DNA of 64,000 bases from Oxyruncus cristatus (GCA_013399855.1 VXAY01006172.1:3845-67844), one strand, 5' to 3'. Counted from the first letter of the stretch, positions 35,901 to 48,700 are shown. The notes: generated by a model not told the origin, from the letters alone. Numbers and translations are program-made.

Positions 35901-38230
35901 ACAGCTGGAGACGCTGAGTATTCGAGGGAATAATATCCGCTACTTCATTCTGCCGGACAGTTTGCCTCTGGATACTTTGCTAGTGGATGTTGAACCAAAA
36001 GTCAAATCCAAGAAAAGAGAAGCAGGTTAGTTTGTGCTTTCCTTTGTGTGCATTTCAGTCCTCTGAATCTGAAGACATCTGATTTGAGTGTCTTAACATC
36101 GCGTCTAATTCCTTCCTCTTTGAGGGTTTGATATGACACTGGCTTAATCTGCCTTTCCCACCTCAAACAGTGCTGAATGGTTCACTGGAATTTGATGGTG
36201 GATAAAAATTATATCTCTGAGAACTGGATTTGAGAGACTTGAGAACCTGAGGGAGTCTAGGCTGTATATTCCAGTGAGCAGATCTCTAGCTTTGGTTCCC
36301 AGTAGTGTTCCACTCTGCTCTTCCTGGAACTTTTTTCTCGAAAAACTGTTGAACAAAAACCTTTTCCTTAGAAGCCTAAAATTATAGGGAGTAATTCAGT
36401 TTTAATGCACGCTATTGAAGATTAATACCCAGTAAACCCCAGACTATCTGTAGCGGTATGTATTTTGCCCAGCAGTTAATCCGTGTGTTTTTAAAATAGT
36501 AAACTGTAAGTGAAAGCTAATTGTGCTCTGAAGTAATGTCGTGCCCTTTCTCCTGCAATTAGTGTGTAAGTATTCGGGTCTGCAGTGTGTTGTGCATTAG
36601 TGTGCTCACCTTTCTGACGTGGTGTGAGGAGCCCTCGGGTGCGTCACCAAGTGCAAGCGCTGTGGCTGCTGCTGTCTCTATGGAGAATACGGATAAAGCT
36701 CCCAAGGGGGTTTTGCTCCTCTCACGTCCATTAAAAACAGTCTGACCACATGGAGAAATGAGTGTGGTTGCATTGCTTTTTTTCCTGAACCCCACAGTGT
36801 GATGTGAACATCACTGCTTCCTGGTAACTTTGAGGGGAGCAGCTGTGGTAGCCCCAGTTACCTCCGTTTGACGCTCCCTGCATCCACAGTGTGTGGAAGC
36901 ACTCTGACTGCAGCTGTGTTGTGCTGCCTTGATCTGTAAATGCCCTTCAGCTTCAAGAGTATAAAACCCACGGTCTGTCCTTGGCAAGTGGAATTGTTGG
37001 TGGAAGGCGGGATGCTGCCTGTGCTTGTACGTGTGCCTTGGGTCCAGGTGTGCTGACGCTTAGCAAATGCAGCTCTCTACTGATGCACGTAGCTGCTGCC
37101 ATCATTTAGTCAGGTGTTGACGCTTCCATGGAAATTACAGAGTCAGTCTATTATCAGCAAAAGAACAACACCTTGGTTCTGTGGAATTTGCCCTGTGCCT
37201 ATGCTCTTTCTGTCTTTGCGACCTACATCCTCAGCCTGCTCTGGGAAGGGGTTGTTAGTGTGTGTCTCTTACTGAGCCACCCATTTCTGCAGAGTTTTTA
37301 GTATCTTTGTGAGCCCTGCACTCACAAACATGTTTGAAATGAACCAGTAATTTCTAAAGTTTGTTGGGTGGCCTTGAAACCAGGTGGGTCAAGTCATGTT
37401 TCTTTAGGAGAAACGGGTGCAGTGGCACGTTATCACTGTATGGATCACACGACCTTCAGCAGTTGTGGCCTCAATTACCCTGCACTTCTGTCTTCCCTTT
37501 ACCATTAAATAGCAGTAATTAAAACTGGGGGCACACAGCCAAGACCTTGGCCTCAGAGTCACGTTTTAAATTGGCAGAGGTATCATTGCAAATAGGAGCT
37601 ATTTGGTGGTGGGATCCCTTCAAAATGCTGCCCTTCCACGTAGTGCCTGAGAAAGGGTGAGCTTGGGAATCACACCGTGTTAAAACTCACATTTCCCCCA
37701 AGCAGAGTATTTCATAAAACACAATGAGTCCTGTGGCAAAAAAAAAAAAAAAATTCCACTGTAATGAATACTAACAAAATACTCTCGTCTTGCATCCACT
37801 TTTTCTGATCCCTTCTGGAAAATGAGATTTTATGAAAACAAAAAAGAGGAGGAATCCTAGTTCCCTGTCAGACCTACCCTAGCACTTGGGAGCAGCCAGC
37901 TGAAACATCCCCTTATTTTCTGCAGTGAAGCCAAGGACAGACAGTAGCCTGTGGAAGTTGTATACTGAAAAACCCAGTACTAAAGATGAAAATACTGCCT
38001 GAAACTTACTGAGCATTAACAGACCCAATAGCTGACTTAATGTCTCATCACAGGGAAGCAGTGTGGTGTTTATGCTCAATACAGAATGTTTTAATCAAAA
38101 TGAAAGTATTCTTGGGTCTCACTTAATTTATCCTTTTTCTTTCACCTGCTAAGTTGCTGGAAGAGGCCGTGGCAGAGGCCGTGGCAGAGGCCGAGGTCGT
38201 GGAAGAGGAAGAGGAGGCCCAAGACGATAA
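32879..38230 (+). CDS. SNRPD1: SNRPD1, small nuclear ribonucleoprotein Sm D1 (exon 1 not visible)
   Basis: SmD1 is one of seven Sm proteins that form the ring around the Sm site of U1, U2, U4 and U5 snRNAs. Visible exons are 32879-32955, 35834-36025 and 38154-38230, all with normal splice sites. They encode residues 5-119: [20 protein letters not shown] onwards through the Sm1 motif, then [19 protein letters not shown] with the Sm2 IRGNNI motif, and a C-terminal tail of nine Gly-Arg pairs ending GGPRR, the substrate of symmetric arginine dimethylation bound by SMN. Adding the expected 14 coding bases of exon 1 gives 119 residues, exactly the human length. ATG-AAG-CTN-GT does not occur upstream in the visible sequence, so exon 1 should be in the gap at 32269-32454. 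Introns are retained, so this is not a processed copy. In human this gene is not next to SACM1L. Confidence 0.96.
32956..35833 (+). other. SNRPD1: SNRPD1 intron 2 (2.9 kb)
   Basis: Contains one antisense CR1 fragment (33480-33665). The remainder is unique AT-rich sequence with no visible exon or RNA gene. Confidence 0.75.
33480..33665 (-). repeat. CR1 LINE 3'-end fragment, antisense
   Basis: On the + strand it begins ATCACAGAATCATGGAGTGG and continues TTGGAAGGGACCTTAAAGAT, CATCCAGTTCCAACCCCAG and GACCAGGTTGCTCCCAGCCC, the reverse complement of the avian CR1 3' end. It is 5'-truncated. Confidence 0.88.
35834..36025 (+). CDS. SNRPD1: SNRPD1 exon 3
   Basis: Encodes residues 31-95: [19 protein letters not shown], then the Sm2 part [19 protein letters not shown] and the basic VKSKKREA. 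The acceptor is TTTCAG and the donor GTTAGT. Confidence 0.96.
36026..38153 (+). other. SNRPD1: SNRPD1 intron 3 (2.1 kb)
   Basis: Unique sequence with an A run at 37738-37753. I found no coding, transposon or small-RNA signal. Confidence 0.65.
38154..38230 (+). CDS. SNRPD1: SNRPD1 exon 4 (Gly-Arg tail)
   Basis: Encodes the end of residue 95 to 119: VA, nine GR pairs, GGPRR, TAA at 38228. The acceptor is TGCTAAG. The tail is built from 12-bp near-repeats of GGCCGTGGCAGA. A different frame through it gives an acidic [12 protein letters not shown] peptide that is not real. Confidence 0.96.
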
Positions 38231-38312
38231 CTTCTCATCATGCAACTGTTACCAAATTCTGGGCAATTTCGGATATTTTTTTGTACAGGTCTTGTTTATG
38301 GTATCCATTTTT

Positions 38313-38318
38313 AATAAA
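38313..38318 (+). promoter_or_regulatory. SNRPD1: Poly(A) signal AATAAA of SNRPD1
   Basis: AATAAA 83 bases after the stop, followed by AAAGGTCGTCTTTCCTTTG. This makes the short 3' UTR (38231 to about 38335) expected of a small snRNP protein mRNA. Confidence 0.8.
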
Positions 38319-38339
38319 CTGAAATGTGAAAAGGTCGTC

Positions 38340-39607
38340 TTTCCTTTGTTAGCAGAGCCTGGGGAGGGAGGTGTGTCCTGTTTCCAGGGGCTGTTACAGA
38401 CTAAGAGGGTCTTGTTGATGTTGGTTGTCATTGTCAAGATTTTGCCCACCCCTGAAGGCTGTACAATTGCCTCTTGCTTTTTGCCCCAGAACGGGAGATT
38501 TGAGTTGTTGTGCTTTAGCAATGTTTGAAATTAATCATCCTTTTATAAGGCGCTTCCATCTTCTAATGGTTACATAGTTAAGACACTGTATCAAGAACCC
38601 CCATCCCATGAGTGTTTCTCAAATGTTGTTCTTCAGAGCGACCTTTTTAAAGTTCGTAGATATAATTTTAATGTTTTCTATTACACGAAGCTTACAATTT
38701 AAACATGTTGCTTTCTTTATAAAACATTTACATAGGGATATTAACCAGGTCCATGGAACTGCTGGATTGTTACATCTGATGATTAAAGAGTACCTGGATA
38801 TGAACTTTGTCAAAGCTAATTATATGGCATACTTTTGTTTGGGTGGGGCTCGTAAAGCAGCTTTATCACAGATACCTTCTAGTGTACTTAAAGTGCATCC
38901 CTAGAAAATACAAAGTACAGCGTAGTGCACAGTTATGTACTGGAATTGGAAGCTTATTTCTTGGAGGGGAAGAACGTGTGCAACTCATATATATGTTTGC
39001 ATATATATATAAACAAACTGCTTTGCTGGACACCAGTATAAAAGAAGCCATGTTGGCCACATTTATCTCCCAATACCATCCTACTGATTTCTGCCCTGTA
39101 GGAAAGGGATTATCACATTCTCAGTGGCAGACTTCAACAGTTTCCTCTGTTGATGAAATACAGATGTCATTTCAAATAACACGCACACTTAAGTGCAGCC
39201 GTCTGGAATGGGTAAGGATATTTGCCGGTTCTTTGGTGCAGGAACATGCTTAGTTGGTTGCTCATGTTTCCACACAGGCAGTGCTACAACGAAGTGGAGA
39301 AGAATTACCTAACGTTGTGTAATGGGCTGATGTGCTGGTTAATTTGTGCTAACTAGCATTTTGTGAGCTGCTCTTCTGGTTTCCCCCTCTCAGACATAGG
39401 CTATTTTAAAGCTTCCTCTTGTTACAGAAGAGCGCTTTTTTTCCCCAAACCATCATGGAACCTCCCAAGAGCACTTTTTGGTCAATATAGCACCCACCAT
39501 TCTCAACTCTATAAATAGCTGCTACAAATAATGGTTGCTGCTGTCTTCCAGAAGTGCCCCGCCACTGGTAACGGGGGTAAGGTCTTCCCACATCCAGCTG
39601 TCAGCAT
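38340..39607 (-). other. SLC6A20: Probable SLC6A20 3' UTR and spacer between converging genes
   Basis: About 1.3 kb between the SNRPD1 poly(A) region and the SLC6A20 stop. No AATAAA is present on the - strand. The best candidate is ATTAAA at 38667-38672 (weak). A TATATATATA tract lies at 38988-39010. No other gene is visible. Confidence 0.5.
38667..38672 (-). promoter_or_regulatory. SLC6A20: Candidate ATTAAA poly(A) signal for SLC6A20
   Basis: ATTAAA on the - strand, about 940 bases past the SLC6A20 stop. It was chosen because no AATAAA lies on that strand before the SNRPD1 3' end. A chance match in AT-rich sequence is possible. Confidence 0.3.
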
Positions 39608-39757
39608 TCATGCAACGGTTGAAACTCTTTCCCTCTTCAGTCTCTTCCTGATAAAAGTCACTAGTGCCCCCAGGGGTATGCACATGGTGGATGCCGCCAC
39701 CAGCAGCCCGATCACCGCGAGGGCGTAGCCTGGGTAATCCTTTGTCAGCAGCTGCCC
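39608..39757 (-). CDS. SLC6A20: SLC6A20 exon 11 (stop)
   Basis: Encodes residues 544-592 ([49 protein letters not shown]), TM12 and a short basic tail, then TGA. The acceptor is CTTGCAG. Confidence 0.96.
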   Translation of the reverse strand, partial: GQLLTKDYPGYALAVIGLLVAASTMCIPLGALVTFIRKRLKRERVSTVA

Positions 39758-42700
39758 CTGCAAGGGAGAGAAGCAGTGTTGGATCTGTGGTTTTGAGAGT
39801 CCTGGAGTCAGGTCAGGAGCAGAGCTGTGCACATGGATCTAACTGGGACATCTGAGAAGCACTTTGTGGCTGTGCCAGCCCGTGGCTCCCCTCAGCGCTG
39901 TTCTTTGCCCAACCACCCTGAAAACTGACAACAAGAACTGAGCTGCTGACAACAGGATTGGGAGAAACTTCTGCAAGCTTTGGTAAAGAGCGGATTTTGG
40001 CTTGATTTGTGTTTCTTAATGAGGTGGCTGGGCCTTGACCTCTGTCAGGCCTCCATGTTCCTCTCCTGGGGCCTGTGGGCTCATGCTGACACCCAGTCAA
40101 CAGGCCCGGCCTGCCATGGGTCCTAAATTGTTTTTGTGTCATGGCCAATTATGTATTTTGTTTCTGCATGATGGGAACATTGCCGCAAAAGGTTATGGAA
40201 CCAGTGATTACTTATCCAATCGTAATTACTGTGTGATAAATGCACAGTTCAGTATTCGTACAAAAGTGTTCTGGCCATGAAGAAAAATGTATATGGAAAT
40301 TATGAAAACTATTCCAGTGGCAGTTCGGTTCTGTTAAAATTTTGTTCAAAATAATACACTTTGAAAGTAGGGTTTTTTTGTTAAAAGTGGGGTTTTAAAG
40401 ATGATATTTGGGTCTTCAAAATTAATAAAGTTTTACTGTATGAAGGGATTGATTAGGAATCAGAGGGATATTTGTTGATTTTCCAGAATCATTGCATCAT
40501 CATTAGGTCAAGTTTTCCTTGTTTCTCCTTTCCACAAATTTAGGGGTTGGCCCTCACTCTGAGCTTTCCAGTTTTGTGGAACAGTTTAATTAGGAGAAGG
40601 CTGTATCTTTGCAGGAACTAGGGAAAGTTTATAGAAAACAAAACCCCCTAAGCCCAAAACTATTTTACCTGTGTGGCATCCCACGCTTGGTATTGCAAGG
40701 TTCCTGTGAGGATATAGTCGGTGAGGTAAAATATAAATAGGCTTATAATTAGCAGAGGACTAACAAAGGCCCACATAATTTTCCAATACCAGTTTGGCTT
40801 GCGTCCAATCATGGTGTAAAGATCTTTCTCAAATCTGTGTTTAAAAGATGAAAACATATTTTTGAGAACAGCTGCATATGTTCAATCGATACCTTTTCCT
40901 GAGGTACTTCAAAACCACCTGCAGAATTCCGGGTCTGATGAGAAAGGGGAGTACAGTTCACCACAAATGAGCAGAGAGGTATTGTCTGAAGAACTGGCTC
41001 AGCAGAATCATTGTGAGGGTGAAATCAAAACAGACAGTGGGACTTCAAGAGAACCCCAAACTGCAGAGAGTAGCTAGAAATAGGTACAGCAAGAAAGGTT
41101 CTGTCTGGAATATAAATTCAAGATGTTTCTGGTGTCAGCTGAGAGAAAAAAGCAATGATGCTCAAGTACTGTGGAGAAAACTGCTGGGTTTTGTGTAGTT
41201 GAGTTGTTCTCACTGCTGTCTTTGAGGAAGCACAATTCTGGGGATTGTCTGTGAAATCTCACAGGAGACCTGGATCTGACTGGAAGGCTTTGAACTCATG
41301 AAGGACATAATACCCATGGAGGTGCCTGTACACATACTGTGCTGGCAGACTAACAAAGAAAATGCTGAAGCCTTTTCCTTTAGATGCCATGAGCACAAAC
41401 ACCTCTGCCGTTCAAAACTCTTCCTGATGCCAAAGCTTCCTTTTGCCCACAGGGGATGACGGGACACCAGGGATCCATGAGATGACTGCCTTTGAAACCA
41501 GACTTACTGGCACTGTTGTGCTCACGCTGAACTAATGTCACAGGAGAAGCAGAGTTTTGGCAGAAAGTGCTCCTGAGACCACAGGCCAGAGCAGGGGTGG
41601 GTGTGTACAGCTCATCAGCACTCCCCTGCCAGCAGAGGTGGTGTCAGCCCAGCCTGGCCCTTGTGCAGCCCTCAACCAAGGCCCTGGAAGGGGTCTGCAG
41701 GGCGAGGGAGACCCCCATCGCCTTGCTGATACTGTAGCATAGGGGAAACATACAGAGCGGGGCAGTGTTTTTATTCTTGGCCCTGCATGTCTTGGTTCAT
41801 GGCCACTCCCCCTGCTATCCCACTGTGAAGAAAGGAGGGTTCAAGCTTTTACCTTCTTATCCCATAGATGTAACACACAGCGATGGTTTCTACCAGCACG
41901 ATAAGCAGCAGAGACAGGGTGGCTGCATAGTCGTTGAATATGTCAAACCAGTAATTTCCAGCCTCCATGGTGAAGATCAGGCCAATCACACAGTTAATGA
42001 AACACACAACGCCTGCATGGATAAAAGAGGGACCCAGCCGTTACACCTGGAAGTCTAATTGTGTGTGGGAAATGTCATATTCCTTGTGACTAAAAAACTG
42101 GTAGAATTTCTGCTGAGCAGCTTGCTCTGAGGAGAAGGATAATTTCCCTTATGGAAAAGGTCTGTCTCTGCATGTGTGACTGTGCTGGTGTGTCCTTAAA
42201 CTGCTCCTCAGACCTGCATAGTCAGAGGACATCACTCCAGAAATGGTCAAGACAACAGTCTTGGCTATAGCCTTGTCACATGTGCATGCAGTATATGGTG
42301 TTGCCAGTGGGCATCCTGCTAAAACAGGTTTTAAGATGTGACAACTGATCTCCACGCCTGAACCGGAACACATACTACTTTTGGCCAAAGACAGGTGTTT
42401 TGCAGTTGGGATACTGGTGATGTGACTGAACAGCTGCTCACTGCAAGTATCTTGACACCTGTACTGTCTCTTTGAGTTCCACCAATCAGTAGACACCAGT
42501 ATGAAGGAGCTGGAGTGTGTTGGGAAGCCTGTAAATACACAGCCACGATTGCCATAGTGCTCTGGGAGCTCCCGAGGGGAAGAGCTTTGAAGGCTGGGCA
42601 GGATTTCACAAAGGCAGACAAACCTTTCCAGCAGCATATTTAGTATTCCCTGCTGCACTCCAGGTCAGAGGGGGACCCTCAGTGAAAATGGGACACCAAA

Positions 42701-45700
42701 GCCTTTGCACACACACACGGTGTGGCCTACACTGGGCACGGCGGGCTCTTACCCGAGATCACCTCCTTGGGGAAGCGGGCACCAATGACTCTGCTGTCGG
42801 TCAGCGGCGTGAGGATGGCAGCCATGTTCCCCAGCATGCTGCCAATGCCCAGCATCAGCAGCATGAAGAAGTAGAGCACAGAGTACAGCTGGGGCACCTC
42901 CATGTTTTTGATCGCTTCTGAATAGACAATAAATGCCAGTCCCGTCCCCTGGACAGCCTGTCAGAGAGAAGGGGAGAAAAATGAGTTACAGGCAGCTCCT
43001 CATCCTTGATAAAGGACATAAGATGGACATAAGAGAGTGACTCTGTGTCGTGACAAGGTGCATGTGCAGTAGCGGTTGTGCACAGCAAAAGCAGATGAGA
43101 TTCTTGCCAGTTTGTCCAAACTGCAGGGACACTGGCATAGTGCCCCTTGTAGCAAAAAAAACATTTACTCCAAATCTTTGTGACCTGCCCTGTTCCACAG
43201 CCAGAGCCAGCAGTCCGACTGCACTGCTACCCAGCTCAGCTGCTAAGCACCCAGGCGAGCCCCTTGCCCCATCCTGAGGGGTAGGAATGATCCCCAGCCC
43301 TGGTCAGGCATGCAGATGTGCTCACATGGGGCTGCCCAGCCTCAGTGGGAGGAGAGAAGACAGCACAAAGGGGCAACTCACCGTGTCTAGCTCAGCTTCT
43401 AAGCTGCAGTTTTTAATCTGAGGTGCTAACTGGGCGTATTCCTGTGGGTAGGTGGCCATGAGGTAGTCTTTCGTCTCACTGAGGTTGTCCGCTGTCAAAG
43501 AGCCTTCCTCCAGGTCAAAAGCATTCAGCAGCAGCAGGATCACCCTGCGAAGGATCGCAGGAATTTCAGGCCCAGGAAACCTCATCCCCTTCTCCTTCAG
43601 TACCCAGGACACCTCATCCCCTTTTCCATCGGTCCCCACATGCGGATGTCCTGCTGGCCCCAGGGATCCAGTCTCCCCAGGTGAGAGCCATGGCACTTCC
43701 AGAATGCGACATGGGCGACCTTGCACTTATCTGTGCTTTGTAGGGAGCAGCTCCTGTACCCACACTGTGCTCCCAGGCAGGTATTTTGGGTGCCAGCCAG
43801 TGCTGGCTGGCATCTCTTCCCCTTTGCCCTCCAGTCTCATGTCCACACCCCATCAACTTAACGAGCCTTTTGGCAACAAGCAGGGACTAGCAGCTTGGTT
43901 TCCTCTCTGATCAGCAGATAGATTGAAAGCTCTAAAAATATGAGTAAAAGTGTAACTGCTGCAGGCCCTGTGCCAGGGACTTCTTGCAAGCTTGCTGCCT
44001 CGGGACACAATCCTGCAGGCTCCTGGGCACCTCCAGAGCATCTCAGCTGAGGAAGCTGAGCTCCCGGAACTAAGGCCTTAATAGCGGGGTGTCTGAGCAT
44101 TGCTGAATTTTATTAATCGGTCCCCCCTGCTCCCTGAGACAAGTGCCAGGACCAGAACACAGGGGACAGTGCCTCTGTGACTTGCCCAGGCAAACATCCT
44201 CTCGACCACGGCTGTGCCTGGAAGCAGCACTCAGGTATCAAAAGGCAAGTCGCTCTGACCTTTCATCTCAGGCTTCATCGCTTGGAATATCTCCATTAGC
44301 TTTATTAGAGCCGTATCGGGTCTGGTCTTGGGGCAGTGCTGGCAGCACTGCGTGCTGTCATTTATTTACTTCCCCTCTCACCTGCCCCAGAACGGCTTGC
44401 AGGGGGAAACGAGTGGAACACCAGGCTCTTACTTGTTTATACAGCTCTCGTAGTTAAACGTCGCCTTGAAGCCGTAGATGGAGAAGGTCACGATGCTGGC
44501 AAAGATGGAGGTGGTGCTGTTGATGAGCGAGACAATGATGGCGTGTCTCTCGCAGTTGTTGCTGGGCTCGTTGTAGCTGGCAAAGGCGATGAGGCTGCCG
44601 AAGCCAAGGCCCAGCGAGAAGAAGATCTGCGTGGCAGCGCTGATCCACGCCTTGGGGTTCGACAGCTGCTCCAGCTGCAAAGCCAGACCCAGAGAGAGAG
44701 AGCATGAAGCTACATATGGATTCCCAGTAATGCCCCTTCCAGCCCGCATGGGTGGGGACAGGGATGGGTCCCTTTGGGCACTCGTTTCAGTTCAGGGTTT
44801 CTTTCGGGCGGGGTTACTGCTATGACTGAAAGTAATATGCTGTAGGTTATGCTGATGGGCAGGTCTTTTTCTGCAGGAGAAAGCAAGCAGCTTATGGGCA
44901 CCATGGCAGAGCAGCTGCCACTCCACTCCCACTCCTGGAAACCACCAGGGTTTCCAGCTGGCTGACCTACGCTACTGCTGCAAAAATTCAATATGAGGAA
45001 GAGCATCAACAGCTTTTGAAAACCTACACGTTCGGTAACTAGTAACATTTCATGAAAAATTCAATAGAGTTTTTCTGTACCTTTGGTGTGAACATGTAGA
45101 CAAGCCCATTCACAGCTCCATGAAGTGTTAACCCTCTGATGAGGTATATGATGAGAACACAGTATGGCAAAGAGGCTGTCACATAGACGACCTGGGGAAG
45201 GAGGGGAAACATCTTAGTCTAAAGAATACATAAGACAAAGCTAATCCACTATGGTCAGTCTCATTTACTTTACATAAATAATTTCCATTATTGTGTTTGT
45301 TCTCGTGCAATAATCTTTGAAGAAATATTTTCAGACAAATCTAACTTTAGATTTACATTTTAGGGAAGCAAGTTTTTATTGAAAATGAAGACCTGTGCTA
45401 CTGTTTCCAGGGTCTTCTTTTTGACTGAAATCAAACAAAAGTCTAAAATATTTGCAGCATTCATGAACTCAGTTTTGCATCATTTAGTGGAGTAACACCA
45501 GTGTGGAACTGTCTATTAAGAACTCATTAGGCAAAGGTCATTCATTGTTTGCTCTAGGAGGAAGGCAAGCAGACCTCATAAAAGGTCAAATCAAACTTGA
45601 ATTGAATCGAATTGAATCAAAATTGAATTGAATTAGTTGCAACAAGTTGAAGAGGTTATTCCTTAGTTTATACTCTCTTGGCTTTCTGTGTTCGGCTAAG

Positions 45701-48700
45701 ACGATTTGAGGATTACAGCCCTCAGCTTGCTGCTTAGTGCAGGCTCAGCCAGGACATTGGGGTTTTTCTTCCCACTTCCTCATAACTTCTGCTGTGAATA
45801 AAAGGCGAGCAAAACACGCCTGGTAGATGTCTTTTTTTTCTTGCAAAGACTGAGGAATAGACGTCTCCTGACATGGCTCTGCTGTGGCAGACAGCTTTCC
45901 TCATGGCCAGCAGGTTTTCCTCTGGCAGTGGGTTTTGCTGCATTTACAGGACTTTTCCGGATTATTTCTTTAGCATCACTCAGTGCTTTGGTTGATCCTG
46001 CTTGAATTGCAACTTGACAGGGCAGTAGAGGCAGCGGAGCTCGGTGCTCCGGGAGAGGTGCCGTGACGCCAAGTAGCAGCAGCCACGGCCACCGCTTTGG
46101 GCTCTCATTTGCCCTCCCCACATCGTGCCCAGGCTCGGCAGGGCTGTGCCCCCCTCTCACCTTGCCGGTGGAGGCGGTGCCGCGGAGGATGCAGAGGTAA
46201 ACCACCAGCCAGGCCAGCGTCAGGCAGAGCGCCTGCTCCCACTGCATGCTCCCGCTGGCCTCCAGCGACGGAGAGATGTTCAGGGTCTGCCGGTACCAGA
46301 AGTACTGGGTGGATGACGTCCTCTCACACTCCTCCTCGTAGCCCGTGCGGTTGCTGTTGAGGGGGCAGGTAGCCCATGGCAGGGGGTCCTAGGAGAGAGG
46401 GGCATGGAGGCAGCATGCCAGGGAGAGCTGAGGTGCTGGTGAGGGACGGGGAGGATGATGGCGAGGGTGGCTTTCTACCTGGGGCTTGCTTGTCTCTGCA
46501 CGGTGCTGCCTGGGGCGGGGATGACCCTCTACCCTAGGGATGATCTCTTCTGACACTTTCCCCTGGGAATGATCCTCTCCCCAAGGACTGATTTTTTTCT
46601 GATCCTCTCCCATGGGGATGACTCTTTCTGACCCTCTCCCCAGGGATAGGTCTGCTCTGTCTCTCTTCCTGGAGATGACCAGGCTGATTCTCTTCCTGAG
46701 GACTGAGCCTCTTTAACCCTCTCTCCCGGTGATGACACTCTCCACTCCTCTCCCCCAGGGCCAATCCTCTCCCATTCCATAAGACAGACCTATCATAGGA
46801 TGCAGGACACCTTGGCCATCAATGCATCACAGGGTTTGACCTGTTTGACCTGTGATTTATGACAAGAAGACAACATCCAACACCCCGGGAGAGCCCACGG
46901 AGGGGGACACCACTGCTTTACTCTTCCCTCCAGAAAAGCCCTGTGAGGGGTTATGGAGCTTTTGCCACTCCTCCACCTCCGCTCTCCAGCTGACGATGGT
47001 GCCATGCAACACCCAGCACCAATGCAAAGCCACCATGACCCTCCATGGCCATGGTGGGGCCAAACTGACCTGTTGAGTGCCCACACACCTGGAAAGAGTG
47101 GAAGAGGTACCAGAAGGCCCAGGCGTTTATCACGTTGTAGTACATGGAGAGGAAGAAGGAGACGAGAACACTGGCAACGCCTGCAGGTATGGAGGGAGAC
47201 AATTGGTCAGCAGCAAAACCCCAAACTGCCCAGGGTCCCATAACACCGGGAGGTGTGGGGTGGGGGCAGCACCAGCATGCCCAGTACAGGAGGGGCTTTG
47301 TCCCTGCACAGCTGTGCGCACGGGGCATGCTCTGGTGCTGCATCCACCTCCTCCTCCTCCTCCTCCTGCCAGGACTATCCTGCACTGGATTTTATGCTTT
47401 AGGCCCTGGGGGGTGAACAGTCAAAGTATCATTAAAAATATATTGTGTGTGTATGCAAATTAACAACAGCTTGGGTTATCAGGGTAATTTAATAACATAA
47501 AAATGTAGCTAGGAAAAAACACTGACAAATGGCAGACAGCAACAGCAATGGTAAGAAATTAAGGCACTGTTTTATCACTCATGTTGAACTCATTGGGAAG
47601 TTGCTCTTGGGGTCAAAGCCCAGTGCAGGTAGCCCCAGGAGCTGGGTTTAGCACTGGCATTCACACTGTGATTTTGGCAGGGTGCCCAAGGGCAGGGGGA
47701 CCTACACCTCCAAGGGCAGGGACCCAACACAGTGAGTTGGGGTCTGGTCCCAGTGCCTTGCAAGGGATGGGATAAATGCATGCCATGAGGTGTCTGCTTT
47801 GCTCAGTCTGGTGAGACCCAGTAGAACCCCATCTCCCTCCCTCCTGGTTTCTCCTCTGAAAGACAAAGCTCTCCATCCAAAAATCACCCATGTTCTCTCC
47901 ATGCTGGAAAATAAAGATGAAAACTGAGAACATACCCACACCACAAAGGTAGGGGCTTATTATTTTCCAGGCGCCGATGCTGCCCTGACGCATACGCTGC
48001 CCCACAGCCAGCTCCAAGTAGAGCAGTGGCATCCCCTCAGCAATCAGCATGATAAGGTATGGGATCAAAAAGCCACCTGCAAAAAAACACCCAACAGTCA
48101 GCCTTCAGCGGATCAGCAGCCAGATAAACATCACATTGCCCTATTTGTGGTCAAATCATGCTGTCAGTGTCCCAGGGGCTGGCTGGGTCTGTGTCCTGTC
48201 AGGGCATCTTGTGTTTTGAGGGCATGGCCCAACCCTGAAGGAGATCTCACAGGGTTTCAGGCGGTGTCCTATAGGCTGGTGGGTGCTGACTGCCCGGGCA
48301 CAGGGAATTTTCCGCAGAAACTTGGCAGAGCTGGGATTTCTGCTGTTAAACTGTGTTGGTCACCACTCCGGTGTGGCAGGGCTGCCCAGATGCATCACTG
48401 GCGGTTTGAGCAAAGCTGGGGGCTGTTAAAGGGTAACCAAACACCAGCCAAACCTTGTAAACTATAATGAGAGAAAGAGGACAAGGAAAAGATTTACTTC
48501 ATGTGGGGTATTCTGCGGCACAGCCAAAGTGCTCAAAGAAAAAGTAACAGCAATGTCCATGTTGAATGCAGAGTTCTGAGTTACATATTGAGGTCTGGCC
48601 TGGCTTAAAAAAAACCACAAACAAACAAAAAGCAAACCAAAAAGCTCTCAAAACCCCATGCTGAGTCCACAAGCACCAGCACAGGGATGAAGGCTTTTTC

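Noticed and set aside
32879..38230. SNRPD1 as a processed pseudogene
   Set aside because: It has two visible introns with proper splice sites, an intact frame and no poly(A) tract, so it is a normal gene copy.
38154..38528. 124-codon + strand frame with an [19 protein letters not shown] start
   Set aside because: It is an alternative frame of the Gly-Arg-coding exon 4 of SNRPD1 running into its 3' UTR. The real frame splices in phase from exon 3.
46529..46780. - strand frames with repeated GER/SPG peptides
   Set aside because: They are translation of the intronic minisatellite within SLC6A20.
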